Of a stretch of 64,000 bases of DNA, positions 37,377-50,698 are shown piece after piece (the first letter of the stretch is position 1; the number at the start of each line of letters is the position of its first letter). This DNA comes from Monilinia fructicola. Its lineage: Eukaryota > Ascomycota > Leotiomycetes > Helotiales > Sclerotiniaceae. The notes beneath the pieces are model-generated. The model worked only from the letters and a program-made list of their open reading frames with translations, had not been told where the DNA came from and did no database searches. The position numbers and the translations under genes are program-made. The stretch is taken from contig VICG01000010.1 of NCBI GenBank assembly GCA_008692225.1, positions 62,001 through 126,000 of the forward strand. Direction: 5' to 3'.

Positions 37377-38384
37377 TGTATGGCTTCACATCTTGTTGTC
37401 ATGACATATAGGGGTTCAATGGATGAAAATCAGTTGGTTAGTCTGGATACCTAGGTAGGCGAGTCTAAGTTTGATATGATTTGGGTGACTAATCCACTTG
37501 CATAGTCAGTCTATGTGGGTAGCCGTACTATCTTTCATCGATACTCTTCATAACCAGATATCGTCTGAAAGTGCTGGTAAGTTTACAGGAGGTCCACGGG
37601 TAGCCAGAGCAGAGGATAACAAAAGTCTAGTTGAATTTCTCATTGAGCATATCCAAACTGAATAGAAATCCACGGGTACCTATACATGAATACTAGGTAC
37701 CCGGGGTACCCGTGGACGTACTAAGGAGACCGAGAATGGATGAAAGCCCTTGGCACGTGATGGACCCACACTCTCTACGTCAGATTATTTTTAGGCTCTG
37801 AGTATCATCTTGGAATGTGAAATTAGAGGAATCTGACTGGTTCGAGAAGTAGGAAGAGTAATGATGAGGGTGAGTTTAACCAGACACCTTGCAGCACTCT
37901 CTTCTATCACTGGCGAGAACTGTCGTAGGTTGGAAGAAGCAATAGGAGAGTAATTTCTGCTCTCCTCTCTTGGTCGAAACTCACGTAGCTGGAGGTCATT
38001 AGAATTGTTTGGTGATTCTTAGATACCGATTAAGCGTTCACTCCAATCACCTGGGCAATTTTCACTTCATACTGTTTTGGATGATAATAATGCAACCTTG
38101 GAAGTGTCTAGCTACAGGTGAGTAAGTAGACCACGGACGGCCAGTTCTACATTCACTCCAAATTTATTAGTTCACACCTCAATGATTATCTTGCCCTTAA
38201 TCGATAATGAAAAGGCCTTTAAACACTTATTAGTTTGAGAAAAACCCCACCAAGAGATTTCTCCCCACCAGCATTACGATAAACCTGCAAAAAAGGTCGA
38301 CTCGACAAAAAAAGAGAGAAATCAAAGAATTTCTTTCCTTCATATATCGATTATTATCACGACAACTCCAAATAATCAATCAAA
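37377..38384. other. Shared upstream region of PanE-like gene and ARB1
   Basis: About 1 kb between divergent genes. Holds three copies of the tccacgggta motif, two of them as an inverted pair at 37669-37716 flanking ggtacccggggtacc-like palindromic sequence. The ARB1 start context is ATCAAAATGG, a good fungal initiation site. Confidence 0.5.
37593..37716. repeat. Three copies of tccacgggta, two inverted
   Basis: Copies at 37593-37602 (+), 37669-37678 (+) and 37707-37716 (reverse complement). The second and third enclose the palindrome-like ggtacccggggtacc. Confidence 0.85.
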
Positions 38385-40378
38385 ATGGTTTCAGCATCAA
38401 AAGCAGCTCGTGATGCCAAGAGAGCAGCTGAAGGAAAGCCAGCAAAGAAAACTCTTGCTTCCAAATCAAAGGCTGGTTCCAAAGCCGCATCTGGTACTTC
38501 AACCCCAGGAGAAGTAGCCCTCGACGCAAATGGAAACCCTCTCCCTGATGAGGATCAACCTGCGACCAAGGATATGGATGAAGTGAAGAGATTGGCAGCA
38601 CAAATGGATAAACATGGTCTCTCTGATCGTGTCACAACTGGTGTTCTCAGTTCGCTCAAGCAAAGTCGTGACGTAAAGATTACATCTGCGTCGTTGGTTT
38701 TCCACGGTCGTGTTCTTTTGACTGATACAACACTCGAACTTACGTATGGTCGTCGATATGGTCTCTTGGGAGAGAACGGTTGCGGAAAATCCACTCTCCT
38801 CAAGGCTATCGATATGCGCGAATACCCCGTTCCAGACCACGTCGATATTTACCTTTTGAACGAAGGTGCTCCTCCTAGTGACTTGGGTGCTTTGGAGTGG
38901 GTCGTCAAGGAAGCAGAGAATGAAATGAAGAGACTTGATGATGAGGCAGAACGTTTATTGGAAGAAGAAGGACCCGAGTCCCCAGTCCTCTTGGATCTCT
39001 ATGAGGTAAGGCTTTTTAGACAAAAGACACATCGTGTGCACCACTAACTGATAATAGCGTATGGATACTATGGATCCATCTACTTTCTCTACTCGTGCAT
39101 CCCTCATTTTGACCGGTCTCGGTTTCAACAAAGTTACTATCCACAAGAAGACCAAGGATATGTCCGGTGGATGGCGTATGCGTGTAGCTTTGGCCAAGGC
39201 TCTTTTCGTCAAGCCTTCTCTCCTCCTTCTCGATGACCCAACTGCACATTTGGATTTGGAAGCCTGTGTGTGGTTGGAAGAATACTTGAAGAAATGGGAC
39301 CGTACTCTTATCCTTGTTTCTCACTCTATGGATTTCCTCAACGGTGTTTGTACCAACATGATCGATATGCGTCAAAGACAACTCATCTACTATGGTGGTA
39401 ACTACGATTCTTACGCAAAGACCAGATATGAACAAGAAGTAAACCAAATGAAGGCCTACCAGAAGCAGCAAGATGAAATTGTCCACATTAAGAAATTCAT
39501 TGCTTCAGCTGGTACATACGCTAACTTGGTGCGACAAGCCAAGTCTCGACAAAAGATTTTGGACAAGATGGAAGCCGATGGTTTGATCCAAAAGGTTGAA
39601 GAAGATCGTGTCTTCACTTTCCGTTTCGCAGATGTTGAGAAGCTTCCACCACCAGTTTTGTCTTTCGATGACGTTACCTTCTCCTACTCTGGAGATCCAA
39701 AGGATGATCTCTACCGCAACCTCGACCTCGGTGTTGACATGGACTCTCGTACCGCTCTTGTCGGACCTAACGGTGTTGGTAAATCAACTCTTCTCCGCCT
39801 GATGACTGGAAAGCTTTCCCCAACCGGAGGAACCGTTTCTCGTCACACACATTTGAAGATGGGTGTTTACTCTCAACATTCTTCTGAACAATTGGATCTT
39901 ACCAAATCCGCTTTGGACTTCGTTAGAGACAAGTACGCTTCCAAGAGTCAAGATTACCAATACTGGCGTCAACAACTTGGAAAGTATGGTCTCAGTGGTG
40001 AATCTCAAACCGCATTGATGGGTACCCTTTCCGAGGGACAAAAATCCAGAATTGTGTTTGCTTTGTTGGCTATTGATGGACCCAACATGTTGTTGTTGGA
40101 TGAACCTACCAACGGTTTGGATATTCCTACTATTGACAGTTTTGGCTGATGCTATTAATGCTTTCACTGGTGGTGTTGTCGTTGTTTCTCACGATTTCAG
40201 GTAAGACTTTCTCACACAAGATGAAAGAGTGATTATACTAATACCATATAGATTGCTCGATAAGATTGCCAAGGACATTATGGTTTGCGAGAACCAAACC
40301 ATCAAGAGATGGGATGGTTCCATCGCCGAGTACAAGAACCACTTGAGAAAGAAGATGGTTTCTGCCGGAGCAGTTTAA
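38385..40378 (+). CDS. ARB1: ABC-F ATPase Arb1 (ribosome biogenesis), one frameshift
   Basis: Twin-ATPase ABC-F protein with no membrane spans, the counterpart of yeast Arb1 and human ABCF2, acting in 40S and 60S ribosome biogenesis and shuttling between nucleus and cytoplasm. Exons are 38385-39005, 39058-40200 and 40252-40378, about 629 residues. An N-terminal Ala/Lys-rich region precedes domain 1, with Walker A GENGCGKST, signature MSGGWRMR and Walker B LLLLDDPTAHLD. The Asp and Ala at the usual Glu and Asn positions match what I recall of yeast Arb1. Domain 2 has GPNGVGKST, LSEGQKSRI and LLLDEPTNGLD. One extra T in the run 40140-40143 shifts the frame between TIDS and LADAINAFTGGV; the original frame stops at 40149. 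The remaining codons to AGAV continue normally in the shifted frame, so the gene is otherwise complete. As this gene is essential in yeast, a sequence error is the likely cause. Confidence 0.93.
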
Positions 40379-40845
40379 AGTGGCTACATATTACCAATAT
40401 TCGTATAATATTCAGTCCAAACAAAAGTTTGATTGGTGCATCGATGGACGACTTGACATATGAAGCGGCAATGAGCCAAGCCTGGAGACCATCGCTCACG
40501 ACCCAACATGAGGAGGTCGCGGAGGGATTGGGGCCGGGATAGGATGTTGAAACACCGCTTTTGGTGGGATAGAATGCTAGTCAGTTTAGATGGCGTTAAT
40601 TGTTTTCAAATTCCAAGTAAAAAAAAAAAACATGATTAAACATTCTAATGACTTTGATGACTGTGATGATGGTGATGATGGGGAAGTGATGCGAAGATGA
40701 TTGGGCTGTGTTCTTTCCATGAGTGATGAAAGTAAGCATTGCTGTTCGGGGCCTACCTTATCCATGACTACCCGGGTATAAGTGTAATAAACACATGATC
40801 AGATACACAGGCCGATATGTTATTACAATTTTTTAGGTTTCTACG

Positions 40846-40935
40846 TGTTGATGAGGATGTTGATGAGGATGTTGATGAGGATGTTGATGAGGATGTTGAT
40901 AGGATGAGGATGAGGATGAGGAGGATGATGATGAT
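40846..40935. repeat. Dodecamer repeat (gttgatgaggat)n and gatgag tract
   Basis: About four and a half copies of gttgatgaggat pass into shorter aggatg and gatgat units. Confidence 0.92.
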
Positions 40936-41288
40936 GATATGAAGATGTTATGATGAAGGGGGACAAGGAAGGGGGTGGATGATTAATAATTAAAAGCATT
41001 TGGATTTACGATATATTAATCTATCTAATAATACAATAAAGCTTTCCAAGGTTCTTTCTTTCATTCTTACTCGAGTATATTTCTTTCATCTAATCTGAAT
41101 TATATCAATATATACATCTACACGAATAAACGAATAAAGAGTAGAGGAGAATTCAATATTCAATATCTTATTCTTAATATCTTGTAAAACGAAAATGAAA
41201 ATGAAGTAGAATTTTATATTTCCCTAGCGCCGCGAAGAATTAAGTTATTTTATCCTTTTAAGTTACTTTCTATTATTATTCGGAAAGG

Positions 41289-41628
<340 letters not shown>

Positions 41629-42060
41629 GGTTACTAAAGGTTAATAGTAATGTTATTATTATTATTATTATTAGTACATCAATCCATGGATACGTCAATA
41701 CGTCAGTACGTCAATCCTCACTACCTACCTACCTAGTACAGTATCTACCTAGTAGGTATCCACCATATGTCGAGATATCTACTCGAGTACTACCAAGTAA
41801 GATAGCTGGAGATAATCAGTCTGATTGTTATTATATCCAAGATATTTTATATACAGAGAATCTTAATATATATAATCTTACAGTATCCAATCTGATCAAA
41901 GACGACCTCGGGTTTTCGGTATCGACCTATTTATTCAGTCCTTATTTATTCCAAATCAATTTCTCTTCTAGTATTGAAATCAATTATATATAATCAATCA
42001 ATACCTACATTCAAGCCCTTCTTTCCGTTATTTCCTTCCTCCGGGCTATTTCAAACATAC

Positions 42061-42145
42061 TCGAGTATATATTATATAATATAATATATAATATATATAT
42101 ATATTATATATACACACGCACACACACACATATATATATATATGG
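42061..42145. repeat. AT and CA dinucleotide runs
   Basis: Alternating tata tracts flank a short acacac run at about 42115-42130. Confidence 0.9.
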
Positions 42146-42611
42146 ATAGATCTATATTCAACCTCATTAAAATTATACGGTACACGGAACAGAACAAAGC
42201 AACCCTCACAGAACAGAACAGAACAGAACTCTCATCTCGAATCATTGAACGATCTCCTCTGCTTTTAGATTTTTCATTTGAGTGATTGATTGGTTGATCG
42301 GTTGATTGATTCATTCATTGATTCCTTCATTCATTCATTGATCATTGTGACGAGTGAAGTTTGCTTTTCGTTGTATCAATAGGGTAATCAATCACCAAAA
42401 GAAAAGAAAGGGAAAAAAAAGACGAAACTCAAATCGGTCTCGTACCAAGTCAATTTCATTCTCAAATCCAACTCAAATCTATACGAACCCTTCATTTCTT
42501 CTCTCTCATTGTCGCAGGAGTCCCTCAGTCCCTCAACACAATCTCGTTTTCATGGAGCGCCAAATCGATAGACATATAAAGGTTTAAATAAATTGGTTAT
42601 ATACATGGGAG

Positions 42612-42695
42612 TGGATGAGTTGATGGGTTGATGAGTTGATGAGTTGATGAGTTGATTACCTACCGACCTACCTACCTTCCTACCTACCTACCTAG
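42612..42695. repeat. gatgagtt octamers and tacc tetramers in INO80 leader
   Basis: About five gatgagtt units followed by a run of tacc/tacct units, ending some 35 bases before the chosen INO80 start. Low complexity; likely untranslated leader or promoter. Confidence 0.85.
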
Positions 42696-42731
42696 TTCAT
42701 TGAGTGAGGATTTCTCAAGAAAAAGAAGAAG

Positions 42732-45700
42732 ATGGACTCGAGGTTTCATGCTACCGTAATGCGACGAGCTGATGAGGATGATCAAGAAGAAGCTGCTATA
42801 TTGAGGCGAAATGGAATAAGGAATGGACCAAGCACAACAAGTAGCAATACAAATGTCAATACAAGTGCCAATACAAGTGCCAGTACCAGCATCACCAATG
42901 GCTCAAATATAACTTACGACGTTGCCTCACCAAGACAACAATCACAAACTGAAATTCGTTCAATTCTCAATCCAACATCATCAACAATTTCAACTGGCGC
43001 ACTTCCACAATTCAATCAATATCATCCATCGACAGCGGCACCTCAAATTATCTCATCACACATTCCTGTCCAACCAACTTCAAATCCTTTGAGTTTGAGC
43101 ACTCCTTCATATCCAAGTGAGAGAAATACTACGACCACTTTTCAACGCGATCAAAAACCAACTAGTAATTATTACGATCCAACTTCTGACTCGAGTGAAA
43201 GAAGACCTACGGAATCTAGCACATGGAGCGATAGGGAAGCTAAGACATCACAAGTAAGATCTTTTCAAAACACCTACGAAAAGGATATTGAATTTTCTAA
43301 CAAACTTACAACAGAATCGTGATTCTTATCCCTATCAACAAAATCAACCATCCCAGCCATCTGTGGATGTTCAACTAAATCAGTACAACGGTGCCTATAA
43401 ATCTCCCGTCACTACTCATTTTCCACCTCAGTCGCCGCCCATCTCACACGCGCACCCACAAGGTCGCGTACCTTCAGCAACTCAATCACCACGAGTGTCC
43501 ACCATGGAATCGCCAGTGAGTCGACATAATGGTATTGGTGGAGGGCCAGTGAAGCAAGAAAGACCCGTCGTCAAACAAGAGCCGGTACCAGCTAGTGTAA
43601 GTTATAATAATTTTCACCCTTCACATTTGATTCGGCACCTTTCTCATTCATTATTCAATAGACTCCAAGCAGACCAGCAGATCCAATGGCGTTTTCAAGT
43701 ATTTTATCCAGTGCTGCTCCTGAACCAACTCCAACTCCAAAACCGCAACCAACCCCCACACCCATCGTTTCCAAGCCTCGCAAACCTTCACGACAAACCG
43801 TGCCTACCTTGAAGCCGGATCCTTCTCCAGCTCCAAGTTCCCGACAATCTTCAATCGCACCAGCTCCTCCACCACCTACAACATCACGAGTACCAGCAAA
43901 GCGCAAGGTAAACGGAGAAACAAAATCTACACCAAAGCCCAAACCTTTTACGAAAGATCAAGAAAGGGATATCATAATCTTGATGTCAAAGCTAGACCGG
44001 GAACCGGAAGACAGCGATGTGGAATTCGCGGGAGAGAAGAAACTTTATAAAACACGATCGCTCAAACGAAAGCTCGAGGTTGAAAAAATTGAAATCGCAA
44101 AGACGAAGCAACGCCGAACAGATTTCACCAACTCAATGACCAAGAAGTTAGGAAAGCATGCTAAGGCGGGCGAAGAGCGATATAGAGAAGTTGAAGTAGA
44201 TGCAGCTATCTCCAAAGTACAAGCGGATGAGATTCAAACAGAGAAGGAGCGCAAGAAAGATATGCAGAGGAAGCGTCGTCGCGAAAAGACCGTCCAGAAT
44301 AACATGGAACAAAAGGAGATTGCCTTGGCCAAGGCTCAAGCAGCACAAGATGATCAAGAACGACACAAGTTTCTTCGTGATGCCCAGAGAGCTGAAAAGA
44401 AGGCACAGCAGACCAAACAAATACTTGCTAGAGGAGATAAGGGTCCAGAGATTCGAGCAGTTTCACCCATGGAACCCAATATGCAGGGAGGTAGTATGTC
44501 AACATTTACTGCGGTGGATCCAGATTCTACCAAGAAACCAAAGCGTGGTGGTGCTCGACCCAGAAAATCAAAAGAACAAAAGCAGGCAGAGAAGGACTCG
44601 GCTGCTGCAGCTCAAGAGGCTATTGACAAGGGAGAATCACCTGCTCTCATGCCGGTTAGGGATGCGGCGGAATTTAAGGATATGAAGCCACTTCCATCGA
44701 AAGAAGGAGGTACGAAGATTAAAATCAAGTTCAAGCCACCAACTGAACCGGTTGAAGTCAAGGAAGAATCTCCATCTGCCCCCATTGATCAACACAATAC
44801 GAAGATGTTCCATGTCGTTTATGATCAAATCTGGAAGGATCTTGCCCGAAAGGAAGTTCCAAAGGTTTACAAGCTCGCCATGGATTCTTACTCCGTCCGA
44901 GGATCGAATTTGAAGAAGACGGCAATCTTAGCTTCCAAGGAAGCCAAACGCTGGCAATTACGGACGAATAAGGGCACCAAGGATCTTCAAGCTCGTGCCA
45001 AGCGTGTTATGCGAGAGATGATGTCTTTCTGGAAGCGTAACGAACGTGAAGAACGTGATACTCGACGAGCAGCTGAAAAGCAGGAGATTGAGAACGCCAA
45101 GAAAGCCGAAGCCGATCGTGAAGCAAATAGACAAAAGAGGAAGCTCAATTTCCTTATTTCGCAAACGGAGCTTTACTCCCATTTCATTGGCAAGAAAATC
45201 AAGACAGATGAAGTTGAGAGGTCTACTGATCACCCTGATGTCGCGGTTCCCGACAATGCAGATCATGCGAAGCCAGATCATGGGGATCTGCCAGAAGGCT
45301 CTGCTCCAGCAAAGGTTACAAACTTTGAGGACCTTGACTTTGATGCTGAGGACGAATCTGCGTTGAAAGCTGCGGCTATGGCTAATGCCCAAAATGCTAT
45401 CCAGGAAGCTCAAAATAAGGCGAGAGCATTCAATAAACAGGATGATGCGCCTGCCATGGATGATGAAGGAGAGATGAATTTCCAAAACCCTGCAGGTATG
45501 GGTGACGTCGACATCGAACAACCAAAGATGCTCCAAGCTCAACTCAAGGAATATCAACTCAAAGGTCTCAACTGGCTCGTCAATCTTTACGAACAAGGCA
45601 TCAATGGTATCCTGGCAGATGAGATGGGTCTTGGTAAAACTGTTCAATCGATTTCGGTCATGGCTTATCTCGCTGAGAAGCATGGTATTTGGGGTCCATT

Positions 45701-48264
45701 CTTGGTTGTTGCCCCTGCATCGACTCTTCACAACTGGCAACAAGAAATCACCAAATTCGTTCCGAAATTGAAGGTATTGCCGTATTGGGGTACAGCAGCA
45801 GATCGAAAGGTTCTCCGAAAGTTTTGGGATCGAAAACATATCACTTATACCGAAGATGCTCCTTTCCACGTGCTCGTTACCTCATATCAACTCGTCGTCT
45901 CGGATGTTGCATACTTTCAAAAGATGAAGTGGCAATATATGATTTTGGACGAGGCTCAAGCTATCAAAAGTTCGCAAAGTTCTAGATGGAAAAGTTTACT
46001 TGGTTTCCATTGCAGAAATCGCCTTCTGTTGACTGGTACTCCTATCCAAAATAACATGCAAGAACTTTGGGCTTTGTTGCATTTCATCATGCCTAGTTTG
46101 TTTGATTCTCACGACGAATTCAGTGAATGGTTTTCCAAGGATATTGAAAGCCACGCCCAAAGTAACACCAAACTCAATGAGGATCAACTCAAGCGTCTGC
46201 ATATGATCTTGAAGCCATTCATGCTTCGTCGTGTTAAGAAGCATGTCCAAAAGGAGTTGGGTGATAAGATTGAAGAGGATATCTTCTGTGACCTTACTTA
46301 TCGTCAACGGGCATACTACAGCAATCTTCGTAACCAAATCAGTATCATGGATCTTATTGAGAAAGCAACAATTGGAGATGATAATGATACTGGTACTTTG
46401 ATGAATTTGGTGATGCAGTTCCGAAAGGTTTGTAATCACCCTGATCTTTTCGAACGTGCTGAAACTGCTTCACCCTTATCGTTCAGTTATTTTGCTGAAG
46501 CTGGTTCATTCTTGAGGGAAGGTCCTAATGTTATCGTGGCGTACTCTGCACGTAACATGATTGAGTACTCATTACCTCGATTGATATGGCGTGAAGGTGG
46601 ACGACTTGACTTGCCTGGACGGGACAATGAAAATGCTGGTGTCAAGGCCAAATGTTTGGAATCACTTTTCAATATATGGAAGCCCGAGAACATTGTCGAG
46701 AGTTCCAAGGAAGTCGGCGCGTTTTCATGGCTTCGTTTTGTCAATACATCAGTGCAAGAGTTATCGACAGCTTCAAGGAAGGATGTTTTTACTCGTGCTG
46801 TGGATATTGCACAGAAACCTCAAACTCTTGGCCGACTCAACATTATCTATGATGAAGAGGAAGACAAGAACTACACCCCAGTTCATGCTATGCTTCAAAT
46901 TGTCGATCGGAAAGATCGTAAGCCCCTTGCTGAAGTCACGAATGAGGGATATCTCAATCAACTCTTCAATGTGGCCAAGGATGTTTGGGCGGAATCTAGT
47001 ATGAGTCGAATGGAACAATGTGGTCGACCAAGTGCAACCGCTCCTCCAATTGAAGTCACTTGTTCAAGTAGAGGTGCAGTGGTTGAGAGACAGAGGATTT
47101 TGTTTAATGTCCCAATGAGACGGGCATTATTTGGTCCTTCAACTGTTGAAGAGAAAGCAATGATTACCTCCAAGGTTTCTCCATCATTCTATCCACCAAA
47201 CCCAATGTTGCCATCACCTACCTCGGAAAAGCAACGATTTACTCATATCAAAGTACCATCAATGCGTCGCTTCGTTACTGATTCTGGCAAACTTGCTAAG
47301 CTTGATGCTCTTCTCACCAAACTCAAAGAGGGTGGCCATCGTGTTCTTTTGTATTTCCAAATGACACGTATGATTGATCTTATGGAAGAGTACTTGACTT
47401 ATCGAAATTATAAGTATCTTCGTCTCGATGGTTCTACCAAACTTGAGGATAGAAGAGATACTGTACATGATTTCCAAACTCGACCAGAAATCTTCATCTT
47501 CTTGTTGAGTACTAGAGCTGGTGGTTTGGGTATCAATCTTACAAGTGCTGATACAGTCATCTTTTATGATTCTGATTGGAATCCTACAATTGATAGTCAA
47601 GCTATGGATCGTGCACATCGTCTAGGTCAAACTCGACAAGTTACAGTCTATCGTATGATTACTCGTGGTACGATTGAAGAGAGAATCCGTAAGAGAGCCT
47701 TACAAAAAGAAGAAGTTCAAAAGGTTGTCATGACTGGTGGTGCAGGTGGTGGTGTCGACTTCAATGCCAGAAGTAAGGAGAATCGAACTAAGGATATTGC
47801 AATGTGGTTGGTGGATGATGAGGAGGCAGCTGAGATTGAAAGAAAGGAAGCTGAACAGCTTAGATATGAAGCTGAGAATCCTACTGCCAATAAAAAGGGG
47901 AAGGGTAAGGGTAAAAAGTCAAAGGAAGGCGGTGGAGGTAGTTTAGAGGATCTTTATCATGAGGGTGAGTTTTAATCATTAGTCTTTAATAGAGTTTCAT
48001 AGCTTGATTTAATTTCATTCCTTGAGAGAGGGATGAGATGATAATCATCAGATGATTATAGGAATTATGTGCTAACATTTGAAAATAGGCGAAGGTCATT
48101 TTGATGATGGATCGAATAGGCCTAGTGGTGCCGCTACACCTATTGCAGGTGATGGTGGTAAGCGAAAGGCTTCAAGTAGTAAGAAGAGTGGTGGTGGAAG
48201 TAAAAAGGCCAAGACGGCAAAACAGAGATTAGCCATGGCAGATGGGGATGCGGATATGGGATAA
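42732..48264 (+). CDS. INO80: INO80 chromatin-remodelling ATPase
   Basis: Catalytic subunit of the INO80 complex, a nuclear SNF2-family remodeller that slides and edits nucleosomes in transcription, replication and DNA repair. Four exons, 42732-43253, 43315-43596, 43662-47964 and 48089-48264, join in phase to about 1,760 residues, normal for a fungal INO80. The first 370 residues are Ser/Thr/Pro/Gln-rich. A charged region is followed by the DBINO/HSA domain (about 650-780, with [17 protein letters not shown]). The SNF2 lobe has motif [10 protein letters not shown] near 920 and motif II DEAQ near 1031, then a long insertion typical of INO80. The helicase C lobe has RAGGLGIN near 1553 and [12 protein letters not shown] near 1584. 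The Lys/Gly-rich tail is split by the last intron. The start [12 protein letters not shown] is the first good ATG but is not confirmed. The frame is unbroken. Confidence 0.95.
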
Positions 48265-50698
48265 ATTCAGTGATATGGATATCAATTATAATGAAATGGG
48301 TGGGAATGGATGGTTATGGATGGGGTTAGAGAAGAATTGTACGATTGAACTTGCTTGCTGGCTGGTGGATAATATTATGATAGGAATTTTCTGCTGGGTG
48401 GGGAATGGAGAAATGGAGAATAGGTGAAATGGGAAAAGTTACGAGATTCTGACTTGAAGAAATTTGCATGATAGGTTTGTGCATTTTAAGAAATAAAGTG
48501 GGTGGGAATGGATGGGAATGGGATAGTGATAGAGATAGTTGAGCTGTTGAGCTGTTGAGCTGTTGAAGCTATTGGGGAGAGAATGTAATTTGTATTATAT
48601 TATGTCATATCATTGGCTTACCAGTATCACTATTAGTGTCAGTGTAAACCTGGGGCTTAGATGTGAGGCGTGCAGTGTGCGCTGCGTGTAGTAATGTCAT
48701 CTGTTTTAGTCATGAAGATTTCATATGAATTCTCGTAGTACATGGGCGTGAAATGGAAGTAGAAGTAGAAGGACATTGCGGGTGAATCTCTCCCCATATA
48801 TCACCACTTCACTCCCCTACTTAATCACTCCGCGGTTTTGGTACAATTGGATGATTTGATGATTTGATGATGTGTTGGATGGGGTGGATACTTATTTCTG
48901 TGAGTTGGGGGGTTGAGTTCATTCTGAGGTTTCCTCGTCTCATAAGACTTGAACCACAAGCTACTATAGGGATCCGTACATAGCCAAAACTATACCTAGT
49001 ATAATAAATTGAAACGGATTTACCCCGTTTTCAAAGTCGCCCTTTTTTCTACTGCAATCTACTATATTAAAACCCACTATAGAATTTAAGGATATAACTA
49101 GCAATATAGATACAAAATACTCGACTCTCTTTATTCTTGTTAAAGCTAATATCTCATACATATACCTCATAGCAGTAATCATTCTTGCCTTTCGCCGGCT
49201 AAAACCTTAAGACTCATAGTAGGTTGCCATCAGAGTCGGATCAATCAGAATGGGCTGAGTTGGCGTTTTGGGAATTCGGAAACCTGAGAGGAGAGGAGTG
49301 TGATTCCATAATAAGAGCAGTGGAATTCTTCCAATCTTGGTTTTATTTCGAATGTGGTGATATGGTTGGTTATCTTACCCATGGATATTCAGATACCTAA
49401 ATATTTAGTTCTAGGAGGCTGTGATGAAGTGAGTGAAAGTATTTTTGCATTTGCTTTTGTGTTTGGTTGATGGGAGGGGTTTGGAGAGGGATCTAGAGCT
49501 TAATTCTGGGTATTTGATACATGATACACACCTTTGTGTTTAGTTGGATTGTGATGTTTCTACGTGTGGGTTTGAGTTTGGATTGGGTTTGGCTATGTGG
49601 TGCTTGTATCAATGGCTAAAGGGGTGGATAGGTGGGTGGTTTTAAGACTTTGTTTAGCATTGACAAGTTTGATGAGATGTTCTTTGTAATGCAAGGTAGT
49701 GGGTATAATGAAATACGTGCAAGTATCTTTATCAGTCAGTGATGTTAATGAATGATTTTCAAGGTTACTGTGTAAATTACTGGTTTACTCTTCTAGCTTG
49801 AGCAGTCAATGGCATCATCTAGAGAATTAGATTATTCATGTCCGATCCATCTTGATACTATTACTTCAAAAAACCAACCATTTGTTCCATTTATCTTTAC
49901 TCACTCCCTCCAATACCCGACGATATACTGTAGATACCTAACTTGCAGCATACAAAGCATGACTGATCTTCGGTGCCTAGTCATTACTGCTGCCTAAGGA
50001 TCAAACAATGTACACAGATATGTATAGTTCCATCAACAGACACCCGACCAGAGTATTTGAATACTGACTTCAGCATACAAAGCTCTATTCATCACTGTCC
50101 TCCTAAATCCGATGATGTTGTCCAAATGCCAATCCTCTATATCTCTACCCATAATACCAACTTCCTATACCAAATGAAACCATACAGATACTGGATCCCA
50201 TAAGACAAAGCAGCACTCATATCTCTCCAAAACTAGACACATATCAGCATATACACAACTCACACTATCCCTGAAACCCCTTTCACATGACCCACACCCT
50301 CACACCACCTCTCGGTTAGAAGTGCACGGACCCCATCTAGACATCTGTAGATCTTGTAGTCACTAGACTGTAGAATTCATACCCTTATCAATACTTCAAC
50401 TCCCGCACGTATATCACAGGTACCTCATAATCACATCTATCAAAGATGATAAAGCTTTTTATTATTATCTTCGTTATAACCGCTTAAATGCATGCATATC
50501 TTGACGAAAGTCAAGGGGTATCAACAAGCAGCCACATCGCCGAGCAAACCAAACCATAGGACCACCCAGCAATACGATACAAAAGCCCTCTCCCGGTAAA
50601 TCCGTATTGACAGCCTCCTGAAATCTATACCTCGTAGTGTGATATAACCTCAAGCGACGACATCATTCCGAAACACCAGGCGAGTCAATGGCGAGGCG
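48265..50698. other. Spacer without supported genes
   Basis: About 2.4 kb. Contains a gagctgtt octamer repeat at about 48540-48567 and weak gatttgat repeats near 48848. Short frames have no motif. Confidence 0.45.

Noticed and set aside
39016..39486. Minus-strand frame antisense to ARB1
   Set aside because: Shadow of the conserved ABC domain on the other strand.
44148..46439. Long minus-strand frames inside the INO80 gene (for example 45869-44958)
   Set aside because: Antisense shadows of a strongly conserved coding region; no independent evidence.
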